DNA of 64,000 nt, taken from the NCBI GenBank assembly GCA_033675265.1, contig JAUJYZ010001371.1, forward strand, positions 225,001 to 289,000, read 5' to 3'. This DNA comes from Actinostola sp. cb2023. Taxonomy: Eukaryota; Cnidaria; Anthozoa; Actiniaria; Actinostolidae. A program made the position numbers and the translations under genes. The notes below the pieces were generated by a model that did not search any database, was not told the origin of the DNA, and saw only the letters and a program-made list of their open reading frames with translations. Positions 48,227-59,897 of the stretch are shown here, piece after piece (within the stretch, counting starts at the first letter, position 1; every line of letters starts with the position of its first letter).

Positions 48227-50745
48227 TTTTGTACATTGTAAATAGAACTGAGAATCATAGGTATTTTAAATGACTAGACCTGTAGACAACAGATATACTT
48301 AGGTGCTTAGGTCACCTGTATGTCTGTGTGACATTGTTCACCTGGTGTCTACCTAGGTCAGCTAGCCAACTGTATTTTATATTTTGTATTACAAATTTCA
48401 ACACAGTAATTTCGTACATTGTAAATAGAACTGAAAATCATAGGTATTTTAAATGACTAGACCTGTAGACAACAGATATACTTAGGTGCTTAGGTCACCT
48501 GTATGTCTGTGTGACATTCACCTGGTGTCTACCTAGGTCAGCTAGCCAACTGTATTTTATATTTTGTATTACAAATTTCAACACAGTAATTTTGTACATT
48601 GTAAATAGAACTGAGAATCATAGGTATTTAAATGACTAGACCTGTAGACAACAGATATACTTAGGTGCTTAGGTCACCTGTATGTCTGTGTGACATTGTT
48701 CACCTGGTGTCTACCTAGGTCAGCTAGCCAACTGTATTTTATATTTTGTATTACAAATTTCAACACAGTAATTTTGTACATTGTAAATAGAACTGAGAAT
48801 CATAGGTATTTTAAATGACTAGACCTGTAGACAACAGATATACTTAGGTGCTTAGGTCACCTGTATGTCTGTGTGACATTCACCTGGTGTCTACCTAGGT
48901 CAGCTAGCCAACTGTATTTTGTATTACAAATTTCAACACAGTAATTTTGTACATTGTAAATAGAACTGAGAATCATAGGTATTTTAAATGACTAGACTGT
49001 AGACAACAGATATACTTAGGTGCTTAGGTCACCTGTATGTCTGTGTGACATTGTTCACCTAGTGTCTACCTAGCTCAGCTAGCCAACTGTATTTTATATT
49101 TTGTATTACAAATTTCAACACAGTAATTTCGTACATTGTAAATAGAACTGAGAATCATAGGTATTTTAAATGACTAGACCTGTAGACAACAGATATACTT
49201 AGGTGCTTAGGTCACCTGTATGTCTGTGTGACATTGTTCACCTGGTGTCTACCTAGGTCAGCTAGCCAACTGTATTTTATATTTTGTATTACAAATTTCA
49301 ACACAGTAATTTCGTACATTGTAAATAGAACTGAGAATCATAGGTATTTTAAATGACTAGACCTGTAGACAACAGATATACTTAGGTGCTTAGGTCACCT
49401 GTATGTCTGTGTGACATTGTTCACCTGGTGTCTACCTAGGTCAGCTAGCCAACTGTATTTTATATTTTGTATTACAAATTTCAACACAGTAATTTCGTAC
49501 ATTGTAAATAGAACTGAGAATCATAGGTATTTTAAATGACTAGACCTGTAGACAACAGATATACTTAGGTGCTTAGGTCACCTGTATGTCTGTGTGACAT
49601 TGTTCACCTGGTGTCTACCTAGGTCAGCTAGCCAACTGTATTTTATATTTTGTATTACAAATTTCAACACAGTAATTTCGTACATTGTAAATAGAACTGA
49701 GAATCATAGGTATTTTAAATGACTAGACCTGTAGACAACAGATATACTTAGGTGCTTAGGTCACCTGTATGTCTGTGTGACATTGTTCACCTGGTGTCTA
49801 CCTAGGTCAGCTAGCCAACTGTATTTTATATTTTGTATTACAAATTTCAACACAGTAATTTCGTACATTGTAAATAGAACTGAGAATCATAGGTATTTTA
49901 AATGACTAGACCTGTAGACAACAGATATACTTAGGTGCTTAGGTCACCTGTATGTCTGTGTGACATTGTTCACCTGGTGTCTACCTAGGTCAGCTAGCCA
50001 ACTGTATTTTATATTTTGTATTACAAATTTCAACACAGTAATTTCGTACATTGTAAATAGAACTGAGAATCATAGGTATTTTAAATGACTAGACCTGTAG
50101 ACAACAGATATACTTAGGTGCTTAGGTCACCTGTATGTATGTCTGTGTGACATTGTTATACTGGTGACATTGGTGTCTACCTAGGTCAGCTAGCCAACTG
50201 TATTTTATATTTTGTATTACAAATTTCAACACAGTAATTTCGTACATTGTAAATAGAACTGAGAATCATAGGTATTTTAAATGACTAGACCTGTAGACAA
50301 CAGATATACTTAGGTGCTTAGGTCACCTGTATGTCTGTGTGACATTGTTCACCTGGTGTCTACCTAGGTCAGCTAGCCAACTGTATTTTATATTTTGTAT
50401 TACAAATTTCAACACAGTAATTTCGTACATTGTAAATAGAACTGAGAATCATAGGTATTTTAAATGACTAGACCTGTAGACAACAGATATACTTAGGTGC
50501 TTAGGTCACCTGTATGTCTGTGTGACATTGTTCACCTGGTGTCTACCTAGGTCAGCTAGCCAACTGTATTTTATATTTTGTATTACAAATTTCAACACAG
50601 TAATTTCGTACATTGTAAATAGAACTGAGAATCATAGGTATTTTAAATGACTAGACCTGTAGACAACAGATATACTTAGGTGCTTAGGTCACCTGTATGT
50701 CTGTGTGACATTGTTCACCTGGTGTCTACCTAGGTCAGCTAGCCA
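48217..50745. repeat. 184-bp tandem repeat, about 14 copies, in the 3' UTR
   Basis: The array starts at AACACAGTAATTTTG, which includes the last codons and TAA stop of the Ulp1 frame, and continues as near-identical 180-184-bp units to 50745. Variation is small (TGACATTCACC versus TGACATTGTTCACC; TTTTGT versus TTTCGT). A larger change is seen near 50135-50170. If transcription ends at the AATAAA at 50753, the whole array is 3' UTR. Confidence 0.95.
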
Positions 50746-50752
50746 ACTGTTC

Positions 50753-50758
50753 AATAAA
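50753..50758 (+). other. Candidate poly(A) signal of the RAG1-like/Ulp1 gene
   Basis: AATAAA is the first canonical signal seen immediately after the 184-bp array, 23 bp before the convergent zinc-finger stop codon. Confidence 0.5.
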
Positions 50759-50780
50759 TACAATTCTATAAAAACTAATT

Positions 50781-52157
50781 TTAAGTCGAAAACTGAACTT
50801 TACCTACATAAAAACGAACACTCATTTTACCATAATTGGGCTTTGTATACAAATTCGGCCACCAGATTATTTCAAGTTCACGTGATGGTAGGCCTTTGGC
50901 TTTGTCACGCACAACGATTTGTGACGAGCAAGTTGGTTGAGATTTCGAAACAGAACGCCGGATCGCCTCCTGGATTGCATCTTCTGCTGTTCTGATCGTG
51001 GATGCGGATTGTGGGCTATCGTTGACCTCCTTGTCTCCTCTCCATTGACGACTAGTCGTGAACGGTATGTCACCTTTGGCTAGAACATCCCTTAACTTTC
51101 CGAGGTCATAGATCTTGTATGACACTCGTCTGGCCGCTGCAGTCAAGATTGGAGGCCGCCAATGACTAGTGTCCTTTACAGAATATGGAATATTCTGTCC
51201 AAGGTCATAGAGGAAGTTTTGGAACAGCGAAGTCGGTACATAATTGAGTTCAATTTTGTGCCATTTAGCTAAAATATAAACAACAAATTAGAAAACTCAT
51301 AATTAAGAAACAAGAGCTTGGCTTAAATATGTTTTGAAAATTTCAGGGAGGATATTAAGCCCTGACTGAATGAGGAAACATGCTACCAGAAACAAGCATG
51401 ATTAACGGATCACGGCACTGACACAGTCATGGTAGTTTCACACGTACGAAATCTGCTCTAAGAACATTCACATACAATTCAATAATAAAGACGCGTTGTA
51501 ACATTTCGGTTCGGGGTTGATGTGTTGTCTCGTGAAGCATTTGAACAAAAAATACGAGATATATTATAGCATAGTTATTTAACTATGTTTATAGAGAACA
51601 AATGTCTGTTTTTGTATATGCATGAGTGATTCTGCGTGATGCCAAAACAAATAATTTTTTATAAAAGAAATAAAGACTATAACTCTATTATTATTATTAT
51701 TATTGCCATGTGTTTAAAAAAATATCGCACATCGCAAGAAACATTGTGAAACAAGGCTTTATTGTGTCTTGACGTTTCCTAAGTACTAGATAAAACATCC
51801 AAGTCTGAAGTCTGACGTTTTAAGCTTGTCAGCCGGTATTTTATCTAAATTACTTGACGAGCATTAAGCACTCGCACTTAAATCCAAAATTATTATTGAC
51901 TTACCTCTAGCCTTTGGTTTTAGAGAATCATTTAGTCTTTCGGTTAGGCTGTCCAACCAATCTCTGTATGACGTATTTTTGTGGGACAGTCTTTTTGGGG
52001 CTGGTAAGGCGACCTCGTGGTCCTCACACGCGAAACTAAGTTGCCGTGGAGGGTTTCTTTTTGGGTGTTTCGCTCCCCAGTGTTGAAACAGGGCAGCACT
52101 TGTATTGAATGTCTTGTTGCAAAGGTTACAACTTGTAAAGAAAATCTTCAAAGGCAT
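50781..52157 (-). CDS. C2H2 zinc-finger protein of unknown function (246 aa)
   Basis: Two exons, 51905-52157 and 50781-51268, join in phase with GT-AG borders to 247 codons including the stop. Residues 10-31 (CNLCNKTFNTSAALFQHWGAK then H) form one classical C-x2-C-x12-H-x4-H finger. The rest is unrecognised: a segment with RDWLDSLTERLNDSLK, and a C-terminus with IIWWPNLYTKPNYGKM. There is no signal peptide or membrane segment. It is convergent with the RAG1-like gene (the stop is 23 bp beyond that gene's AATAAA) and divergent from the kinase gene, with 216 bp between the starts. It could be a DNA-binding accessory protein of the neighbouring element; that is inference from position. Confidence 0.75.
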
Positions 52158-52373
52158 ATCGTGTCAATTGAAATCAAACTGCTTGTGAATCCTGATGTGT
52201 ATACTTGTTTGAAACTTTATAAATTAATGCATAACAGGGACGCTAAAAGTTTGTCACCTTGAAAATAAGTATGGATAGTGATTGGTTAATGGCCGCAGCG
52301 TCCGGAAATCGAAGTTCGTCTTACAGTTTACTGAATATCAAAGGGTTACATTTTGCTGTTGAGATAGACAAGC
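52158..52373. promoter_or_regulatory. Divergent promoter region, zinc-finger / kinase genes
   Basis: Only 216 bp separate the two divergent start codons, so both 5' UTRs and probably a bidirectional promoter lie here. No TATA box or other specific motif is clear. Confidence 0.5.
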
Positions 52374-53568
52374 ATGGATGAAGAATCGGACCAATCTGCT
52401 GGCCAGGCTTTCAGAAAAAAGTTGAAAGCTATAAAAAAACTTAAAACGAAGAAGTGGAGAGCCAGAAAAAAGGCCAACCGAAAAGCTGCAAACGAAGAGA
52501 GTAGAAGGCAAAAGCTCATCGCCTTACAACAAGAAATCAAAGTCAGATCGGAATCGGAAATAATTCATTCAGCAAAGCGTATGAAAGTAGTGGATGCTTC
52601 AACTCAGGCAAATGATAAAGCAGTATCTCCCATTAAGTCGGTGCCAAATGTTGCTCGATCACGTGGACGCCACATGGTAGAGGCAGCGTTGGCAACTCAA
52701 CTCAACTCAAGTCGGAAAGAATTCGGTATGTGTCCCAAAACAGATCGTGCTTCCAAAGAAACTAGTCGCTGATAAGGGAACAAGACAGAAAGGCAGTTCA
52801 ATTAAAGAACTAAACCCCAACTTGATTTCAAGGATTAAAGGGATCAAGGCACTTGGAACTGGAACATTCGGGACATGCTATCTAGCACATTACCGCAATA
52901 TGACTGTTGCGGTGAAAGAATATCTAGACAACAATGGAAGAAAGTCTTTACGTGAGTTGTCGAATGCTGCAAAGAGGGAAGCGAGGGTCATACAACAACT
53001 CGCTGACCACAAAGGACTGCCCTTCTTTGGAATTTGCACAGAAAATAAACCTGTTAGCATAGTTCTTTTGTTTCACGGCGAAGACGAAAGTAATCTCACC
53101 ATTTATCAGGCATCGAAAAACAAACACGAGTTGAGCCAAGCTTGTTGGAACGAAATATTTTTCTTGACCTGCCATGCCTTGCAGCACATTCATGAATGTG
53201 GATTCGTACACAACGATCTTAAGGCTAATAACGTTGTCCTTGAGAATATCTTAGCAAAAGAAGGGGAACGCCACTACAATCCGGTCATTATCGATTTTGG
53301 AAGAAGCACCCAAGCAGATTTGGCTACCCCGAGACCTCCAAAACCCGTCAGTATGCAACTTGCCAACAAAGATTCGTACATCGCCCCTGAAATTGATGAT
53401 GGTACAGCACCTCCAAGTTTTAAGAGTGACATTTTCTCCTTTGCAAAAATGGTTTTGTTTGTGTCGAAGCGCTGCTCATATAAAGCTTCAGAATTAATTG
53501 GTCAATGTTTGACAAGGCAACCAAACTTGAGACCACCTTTGTCCGTCATTGAAACATACTTTATCTAG
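52374..53568 (+). CDS. Protein kinase with basic coiled-coil N-terminus, frameshifted once
   Basis: The first frame (52374 to about 52705) encodes a Lys/Arg-rich helix starting MDEESDQSAGQAFRKK. The second (about 52705-53568) encodes an intact kinase domain: GTGTFGTCYLA (glycine loop), VAVKEY (Lys), KREARVI (helix C Glu), HNDLKANNV (catalytic loop, HND for HRD), IDFGRS (DFG), YIAPEI (APE) and a final LRPP. The Asp and Asn needed for catalysis are present, so it should be active. The frames differ by one and meet at a CAACTCAACTCAACT run; one CAACT copy more or one base fewer would make them continuous. No splice pair explains the switch. The kinase subfamily is not recognised. Confidence 0.8.
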
Positions 53569-54527
53569 AACAGAAACTAATTGATTCAGTACTAACTTTA
53601 TATAGTACTACATAGAGGTATTTCTAGTATTGTTTTCTATTGTTTCATTATTGCTATTTAGTACTAATTTATAGTTATTTAGTTTTCAAGCTTCTCTAAA
53701 TTGCACTCTACTGTTTCTCTTAAATATTGTCTTACGAAACGAATGTGATTTAATTTTTTTCTCACTGAAACTAATTATGCGCTCGGCTGTACCGCGTGGA
53801 AACCTAAGACAACTTAATATTTTGCAAAACAAAATATTGTATCAGAACACGTCGGCACTCCTGTAGGGCATTTCATAGATAGATGTTTAGTACCATGGGG
53901 TTGTCTATGGAAAGGTATATATAAAGGTTTATATTTCGATGAAATAGTTGCACATAATTGCATGACTCTGAGTGATAATAGATGCTGTAATTTGTCTCTG
54001 CAACAAAACCTAAAATTGCAATGATAGCGCAAGAAAAAAAGGATGTCCGTTTGTAGTGAGATAAACTGATCGATATATATATTCAGGATGTAGACGCAAA
54101 CCAAGGGAGAGAGCATAACTTTCAATCCACTTTGATCTGCTTGAAAATAACTGAGTTGATAGACACAAAGGGTGAATATCTGATATCCTTATCAACTTTC
54201 CACTGATCTGGGCATAATCTCCATAAAGTTTATGTATGTATGTACTATACAATTATTACTGTAAATATACGTTTTGTTATAGCTTGAGAGAAATTATAAT
54301 TGTTTTTGCAAAACTAAAAGCAGAACATATTTTGACCTACGCATTAACACAATTGTGGCATTGTAAGTATGTATTTTTTGATTACACATGATCGCCGTGC
54401 ACTTATAGCACTTTATCGACACCTTTTTGCGATCTTCAGTTGATGGTTCTGCCTTTGATATATTAGCTTAGGAGAGATTAAATCTCTCACAAGGCTTTTT
54501 CTACTTGGGCTAAAGCTCGTCATATCT
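53569..54527. other. Intergenic region after the kinase gene
   Basis: AT-rich. A plus-strand open stretch of about 67 codons without a start Met lies at 53819-54021 (contains GTPVGHFIDRCLVPWGC). It looks protein-like but matches nothing I know. No terminal inverted repeat matching 35876-39400 was found by eye. Confidence 0.4.
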
Positions 54528-55277
54528 ACGTGATTTGCTAGTCAAATCCAAACTACCGTCAGATAACTCCAACACTGCTTCCAATCACAATCCAGGTTCT
54601 TTTCGTTGTGGACAAAACTGTTTAACTTGCCCTTACATTTCCGATAACTGCACCCAATATACTTTTACTTCTACGGGTGAAACCAGAACCATTACTACAC
54701 ACATGGACTGTAACACAAAAAACGTAATTTACATGATTCAATGTACTAAATGTCACAAACAGTACATTGGTGAAACCAAACGTAGACTCAAAGACCGCTT
54801 CAACGAACATCGTAGGACAGTTGACAAACCTTCTAGTAAATCCAAACCCACTACTGCATCTGAACATTTTCTATCTAACCCTGACCACTCTGCATCTAAT
54901 ATCCTTTTAATTCCTTTAGAACAAATTTTCTCTTCTCGTGATGCTATTCGCAAAGCCAAAGAAGCTTATCTCATAACACGTGCTAACACTCTTGAACCTA
55001 ATGGCCTTAATAAACGCGATGAAACCTACTAATCAGTTTACACCGTTACTTATCTCTCGCTATCATATCATATACTAAAACGTCATTTCCTTTTTACCAT
55101 TATATATAGTCAAGTCACTTGTAAAATCTCATATGCACCTGATGAAGACTAGTATGGCTAGTCGAAATATTGTGCAAAATTAAATCCGAAATATTCTACG
55201 TCGTATTGGTTATTCTTCATTTAACCTATTTCTAAATTTGCGAACCAGTTAGATCATTGTTTGATCCGACGTATACC
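54528..55277 (+). pseudogene. Penelope-like retroelement 3' end with intact GIY-YIG domain
   Basis: 5'-truncated in the RT-nuclease linker at about LRDLLVKSKL, then CGQNCLTCPY, KNVIYMIQCTKCHKQYIG, the Arg of LKDRFNEHRR, and stop TAA at 55030-55032. The coding part keeps the frame that the minus copy at 34141-35167 has lost. The tail to about 55277 carries the hammerhead-like core. It lacks the RT, so it cannot move alone. Confidence 0.85.
55139..55167 (+). ncRNA. Candidate hammerhead ribozyme core in Penelope tail (plus copy)
   Basis: CTGATGA, then stem II GACTAG/CTAGTC with a TATGG loop, then GAAA. Downstream ATATT (55166-55170) can pair with AATAT about 20 bases later as a short stem III. 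Stem I is not evident, so this is a candidate only. Confidence 0.45.
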
Positions 55278-55410
55278 AGTTAATCATGACCCACCTCCTG
55301 TCCTATTTAAAAAATCATCTGAACCCTTCCCCCCCCCCCCCCCCCCCCCCCCCCCATTATTTCTCCCCCCCCCCCCCCCACCCCCTACATTATAATGACC
55401 GGTCCCTAAC
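55278..55410. mobile_element. C-rich MITE fragment beside the Penelope tail
   Basis: TTAATCATGACCCACCTCCT directly after the Penelope tail also flanks the other Penelope copy at 34099-34118. The segment ends TAATGACCGGTCCC, the inverse of 25060-25074. Poly-C runs fill the middle (55330-55380). Penelope copies therefore appear to have inserted in the same MITE family twice. Confidence 0.6.
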
Positions 55411-56023
55411 TGCAAATTAGGGGGCCGCCACGCAGGCTAGTAAATATGTGATGTCACTCAGTCTTCCCTCTTTTCTTGGTAATCAGATATTGCAAAAAAT
55501 CCCGATCCGCCCCCGCATTTGTCAACTCCAGTTTGGGGATAATATTCATGCAAATTTCACTCTCGCATATATGACGTCGGAACATCTGCGTCAACAATAA
55601 TCCATCATCAATGCCATTATCCTGCGAGCAGAGTCAGACTCTCTTTTGAAGAAAGGAACGATCGACGACCTCTACGGCCTAAAGTCAAAGAGAGGGAAGC
55701 AAAACGAATGTCTTCTTGCAGGGTAATTTTCCATTCTTTTAATCAACGAATGGGTCATAACACGTCTGTGTCACACGATTTGTCTGGGGATTTCCGGTTT
55801 TCTTCATATTTCGATTCTGGGAATCCCCGTTACTGAGATGTCACGACACAAGTGGCCAATCGCGTGTCGAAGGCGAGACGGGTCAAGACAAGAAGATGAA
55901 ATCAAAAGTGAAAGTTTTATAGTCAGTGGTATTTAAATTTCGCACCAAGAAGTGTTATCGTCAGTTCACTTGTAGTCTTTGACCAATTTATCGAACGAAG
56001 ACTAGCAAGAAGAAGGCGATTCA

Positions 56024-57744
56024 ATGGCTTCGAATTCGCCTCCAGATCAAGACGAGAACAGCCAACAACAAGGATATGAACAGCGACATCCTCGCATCAA
56101 CAAGCCAGATATGTTCATGAACATAGCGCTTTGGATGGAAATGTCAACTCTCGCTGAATGTCCAGACAACTTTGGAGCAGTAAGTCGGAGTTCTGTACAA
56201 CATGGAGATGTACAAGATGAAAGTCAGTCAAAATTCCAAGGCAAACCTGTACAACAAGAAACGTGTCGATCATCGCTCGACAAAGTCCACAAAGCAGGCG
56301 CTGTTGTCGTGCTACCGAACGACCGAGCATTGTCCGTAGATTGCAGCCAAGATGGAGTACACGCAGCAGTCAGTGCGCTTAACAAGTTTGGACAAGAACG
56401 AGTGAAAGGATGCCAAGTGTATCTCTCTAGACGACCGTGTTCGTTCTGTACCAAACTGCTTGTACAATGCGAAGTGTCTAAGGTGTTCTACCTGCCAACA
56501 GAACCAGAGTGCAAAGATCCAGAGGATGTCCGCATAGTTGACAATATATTTAAAGTAAGTGTGGAAACGTTTAAATGCGATCGTGCAAAAATATTTCTTC
56601 ACATAGGAAAGGATTTTAAAATACTGATGGAAATTTCTCGATATTTTTTGTCCAATTAAATGTCAGACCACTTTTCACATCCGATTTCAAAAGCAAAATC
56701 CACTCCACCGATTTTCACTTTCGTTTTCATTTTTTTTCTCACGTTTTTTATCGAGCGGGTTTACAATCCGATTCTTTTCTTTCTATTAATCGTAGCTAAA
56801 ATGTGTTGTGTTTTTTTTTCGATTTAAAGGCTTCGTCAACAGGACTTTCAATCTTTATCCCAAGAGTACGAGAGAACGTCATCGAAGAACTCAAGAACCC
56901 GCACGACTCTCCTTTTGCAAGAGGACGTATAAACGAAGAAGCGGTCACAGCATTCAGGCGTAAACTAGATGAGTGCTACTGGAGTGACGAATGGATTAAC
57001 GATGCCAATATAGTACTGGAATGGCCAGCGTTTAGCGACAAGATGAAAGAACAGACGATAACTGACATGAAGAATTTGATGGAATGGATTGCAAGAGCGA
57101 CATTGGCTGATGTACCAGAAGATGTCGTTTTTGCCGAAATTGATCCCGGTACGTTGCGAGAAAAACCTGTCAACATACCCACTGGGGAGGAAGAGGAAGA
57201 GAGGATAGGAGGGGGAATGAAAGAAAATATCCCAAGTATCCCTACAACTACTGATCCCAACTGGCAGAAACATGCTCTACATATGTGCAGACTGGCACAA
57301 ATGCTGTCACAACGCAGCGATGACCCCACTAAGCGCGTTGGGTGTGTCCTCATGATACACAATGAAGTAGTAGCCATTGGTTGGAATGGGTTCCCTGCCA
57401 AGGCATTGTATGGGGAATTCCCAAGAGCTTCCAACACAGATGAAGCAAGAGAGAAAAAGGAGCCGTACGTTATCCATGCCGAGCACAATGCCCTACTGAC
57501 ACGTAACAAGCGCAACCTGAAAGACGATTCGTCTATTCTCTTCAGCAATAAGATTCCAGCCCCACAATGTGTTCCTATGCTCGTTGCTGCTGGCGTTAAG
57601 AATGTAGTAGTGCCACATGAGCCTACGGATGACCCCGAGAATCAAGCCTTTTTCAATGCACTCAAGTCTGGAAAACTTGTTGGTTACTGGCCAAAAGAAC
57701 CACCGAATCTTCCAAGACGAAATCTTAATGCAGATTTTGACTAG
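56024..57744 (+). CDS. CDADC1-like two-domain deaminase, copy B, zinc ligand lost
   Basis: Exons 56024-56554 and 56830-57744 give 481 residues. Domain order matches copy A, with a longer N-terminal linker and no counterpart of copy A's first intron. The first domain again has HAA with RRPCSFC. The second domain has HAEHNALL but PAPQC where copy A has PCVQC: one of the three zinc ligands is Ala (codon GCC near 57558). By family knowledge this should abolish zinc-dependent deamination, so copy B is probably a pseudo-enzyme, a regulator or a subunit. The full-length frame argues against a simple pseudogene. Upstream (55400-56023) is non-coding. Confidence 0.9.
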
Positions 57745-58060
57745 AGATTGTTAGACTTGGACTATGGCTACAAACCTACCAAACACAGCTACAGATTACA
57801 TAGTTTACATCTAAGGAATGGTTGGTACTTGTTGCTTATGGCCTGCTCCCAGGTAAACAAGTGTAGCTATCCTGGAAATAGGAAACACAGGAAGGAGTTC
57901 TGAGGATCAGTTTGTGAGAGACTCACTTTAGACCTATAGATTACCTAGCTTCCAATATATCACTATAGTAAAACTATCTGCAAAATGAATGTTACTGCTT
58001 TTAGAGCATAATAAGTACTGGGATATGTAAAACAGTACAAAAGTGCAATATCAATAATCA

Positions 58061-58350
58061 GGGACATAGCCAGCTGATAGATTTGTAAGTCAGAGCATGA
58101 CATTTTTCTGGCCCCTCCCACAGCACCCTCCCAGCAGGGGCCACGGAGACGGGGGGCTTCGGTCCCCCCACTTTTACCCAAAAAGGTTGTCACAATACGT
58201 TGTTGTCTGATATATACTAAATACTAGTCTACAAGTATAGCCGGCCTCCACTTTCAAGGGTGCTCCGTGGTCCCTGCCCAGTAATTCTAAGTCCCTGTTC
58301 CCAAGCCCCTTGCCAGCCATGCCTACAAATTTGAAATCCTGGCTATGTCC
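58061..58350. mobile_element. 290-bp MITE
   Basis: GGGACATAGCCAG and the inverse CTGGCTATGTCC bound a G/C-rich non-coding segment. It follows the 3' UTR of deaminase copy B. Confidence 0.7.
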
Positions 58351-58426
58351 ATGACAATAACAAAAGAAAATGATAATCAATGCCTCAAATATATTTGTAC
58401 TCCTATACAGGATACCTAGGTGCTGC

Positions 58427-58557
58427 TATGAAGGTAGATAACTGCTGCTATGAGGGTAGATAACTGCTGCTACGAGGGTAGATAACTGCTGCTATGAGGG
58501 TAGATAACTGCTGCTATGAGGGTAGATAACTGCTGCTATGAAGGTAGATAACTGCTG
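58427..58557. repeat. 22-bp tandem repeat, 6 copies
   Basis: Six units of GGTAGATAACTGCTGCTATG with TATGA/TACGA variants. The remaining 58558-59897 is AT-rich and holds no recognisable gene; it includes the 3' UTR of DRG2. Confidence 0.85.
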
Positions 58558-59897
58558 GTGTAACATTTGTGTTTTGATTGCTGGTTCAATTGCTGCACGT
58601 CCCACCATTTACACGTATATCACCATGCAACTACAAGTTGTAGTTTGTGATAACTCTAGACATCAAAGCTGTATTCAGCATACAGTATCTGATGAATGAT
58701 TGACTAACATTTACATAGCACTATGCACATTGGTCACTGAGAATCCATATGAAATCAATTATTCAAATTCTCAATCTTTTTAAGATATTAGTGAGTCTCA
58801 AAGGCTATATTAATTCTAGAAAGTGTGTGTAGCTCAATATTCTTAATTTTATTTATATAATTGCAAAATTTTAATTCAAATCACAGAATTCACAATTCAA
58901 GCTCTTGGCTTTCTGGAAAATTATTTAAGGTCCAGTTATGGGAAGGAAGAATCAGATCAGAGTGCATTACTCAGTCTCTAAGAAAATAATTTTAACAATG
59001 AGACAGTGAATCTGCAGAACTCTACTCTAGTATGTCAGGAACTTAGACATGCAACATGAACAGTTGTTGCAATATTATTATAAGTAATAACTGAATTTTA
59101 ATCCTACAAAATTAAAGACAAATTCTAATATAGACTGCCACCAAACTAGTTTTGCAAGGTAGTTTATATATCTCTAATTGTATAATAGTTGTGTTAAAAA
59201 TACAGTTGAAATGGCAAGTGGCTGCTTAATGGAGGTTGGCTGCTTAGGACTTTGATAACTGGCCACTCAAGGGTGTGGCCGCTTAAAGGGGGTCCAACTG
59301 TACACTCAAAATTGGAACATTGTTATTTTAATTATCATCTTAAGTCAATACTAACAGCAAGGCATCCAGCTTCCACAATGTCGCCTGGATGTTTCTTGAT
59401 GTTTGGCTCATGAAGGGAGAGTTGCACATGAAAATATTTATGATAAATTGACACTATGCTTCAGCATCCAATAAAGAATGAAAATGTTGAATTTTCTTTT
59501 CTGCTGTCTATTTTCAGTGTTTTTGGGAAACCGATACAAGACTGCGATATTATGGAAAGAAACAAAAGTGTTGTGTTTAATCTTTTTGGCTAAAACTAAC
59601 AATGTCGATTTTGAAATACAAATCCAATAGTCTCTATCATCACAACACTACAATAAATCTAGAATAATAACCATATAATTTTCTTTAACAATAACCTGTT
59701 GGTACTAATAATGTAACACAATGCATGATGTGTCTATTCCAATCAGTCATTCAGTGACACATCGATTACAGTTTAAATTTGCTGAATGAAAATCAATCTG
59801 ATTGATGAATCAAAAGATTGTATTTTCACAGGAGTTCCATTCAGTTCTAATGATTGTTTTACAGTACGTCTGTACCAATATCAGTTTTAAAGCTGAT

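Noticed and set aside
36000..54500. CAC-type terminal inverted repeats for the RAG1-like cluster
   Set aside because: Several CAC-start motifs were compared by eye on both sides. None had a convincing inverted partner or 5-bp duplication, so no ends are claimed.
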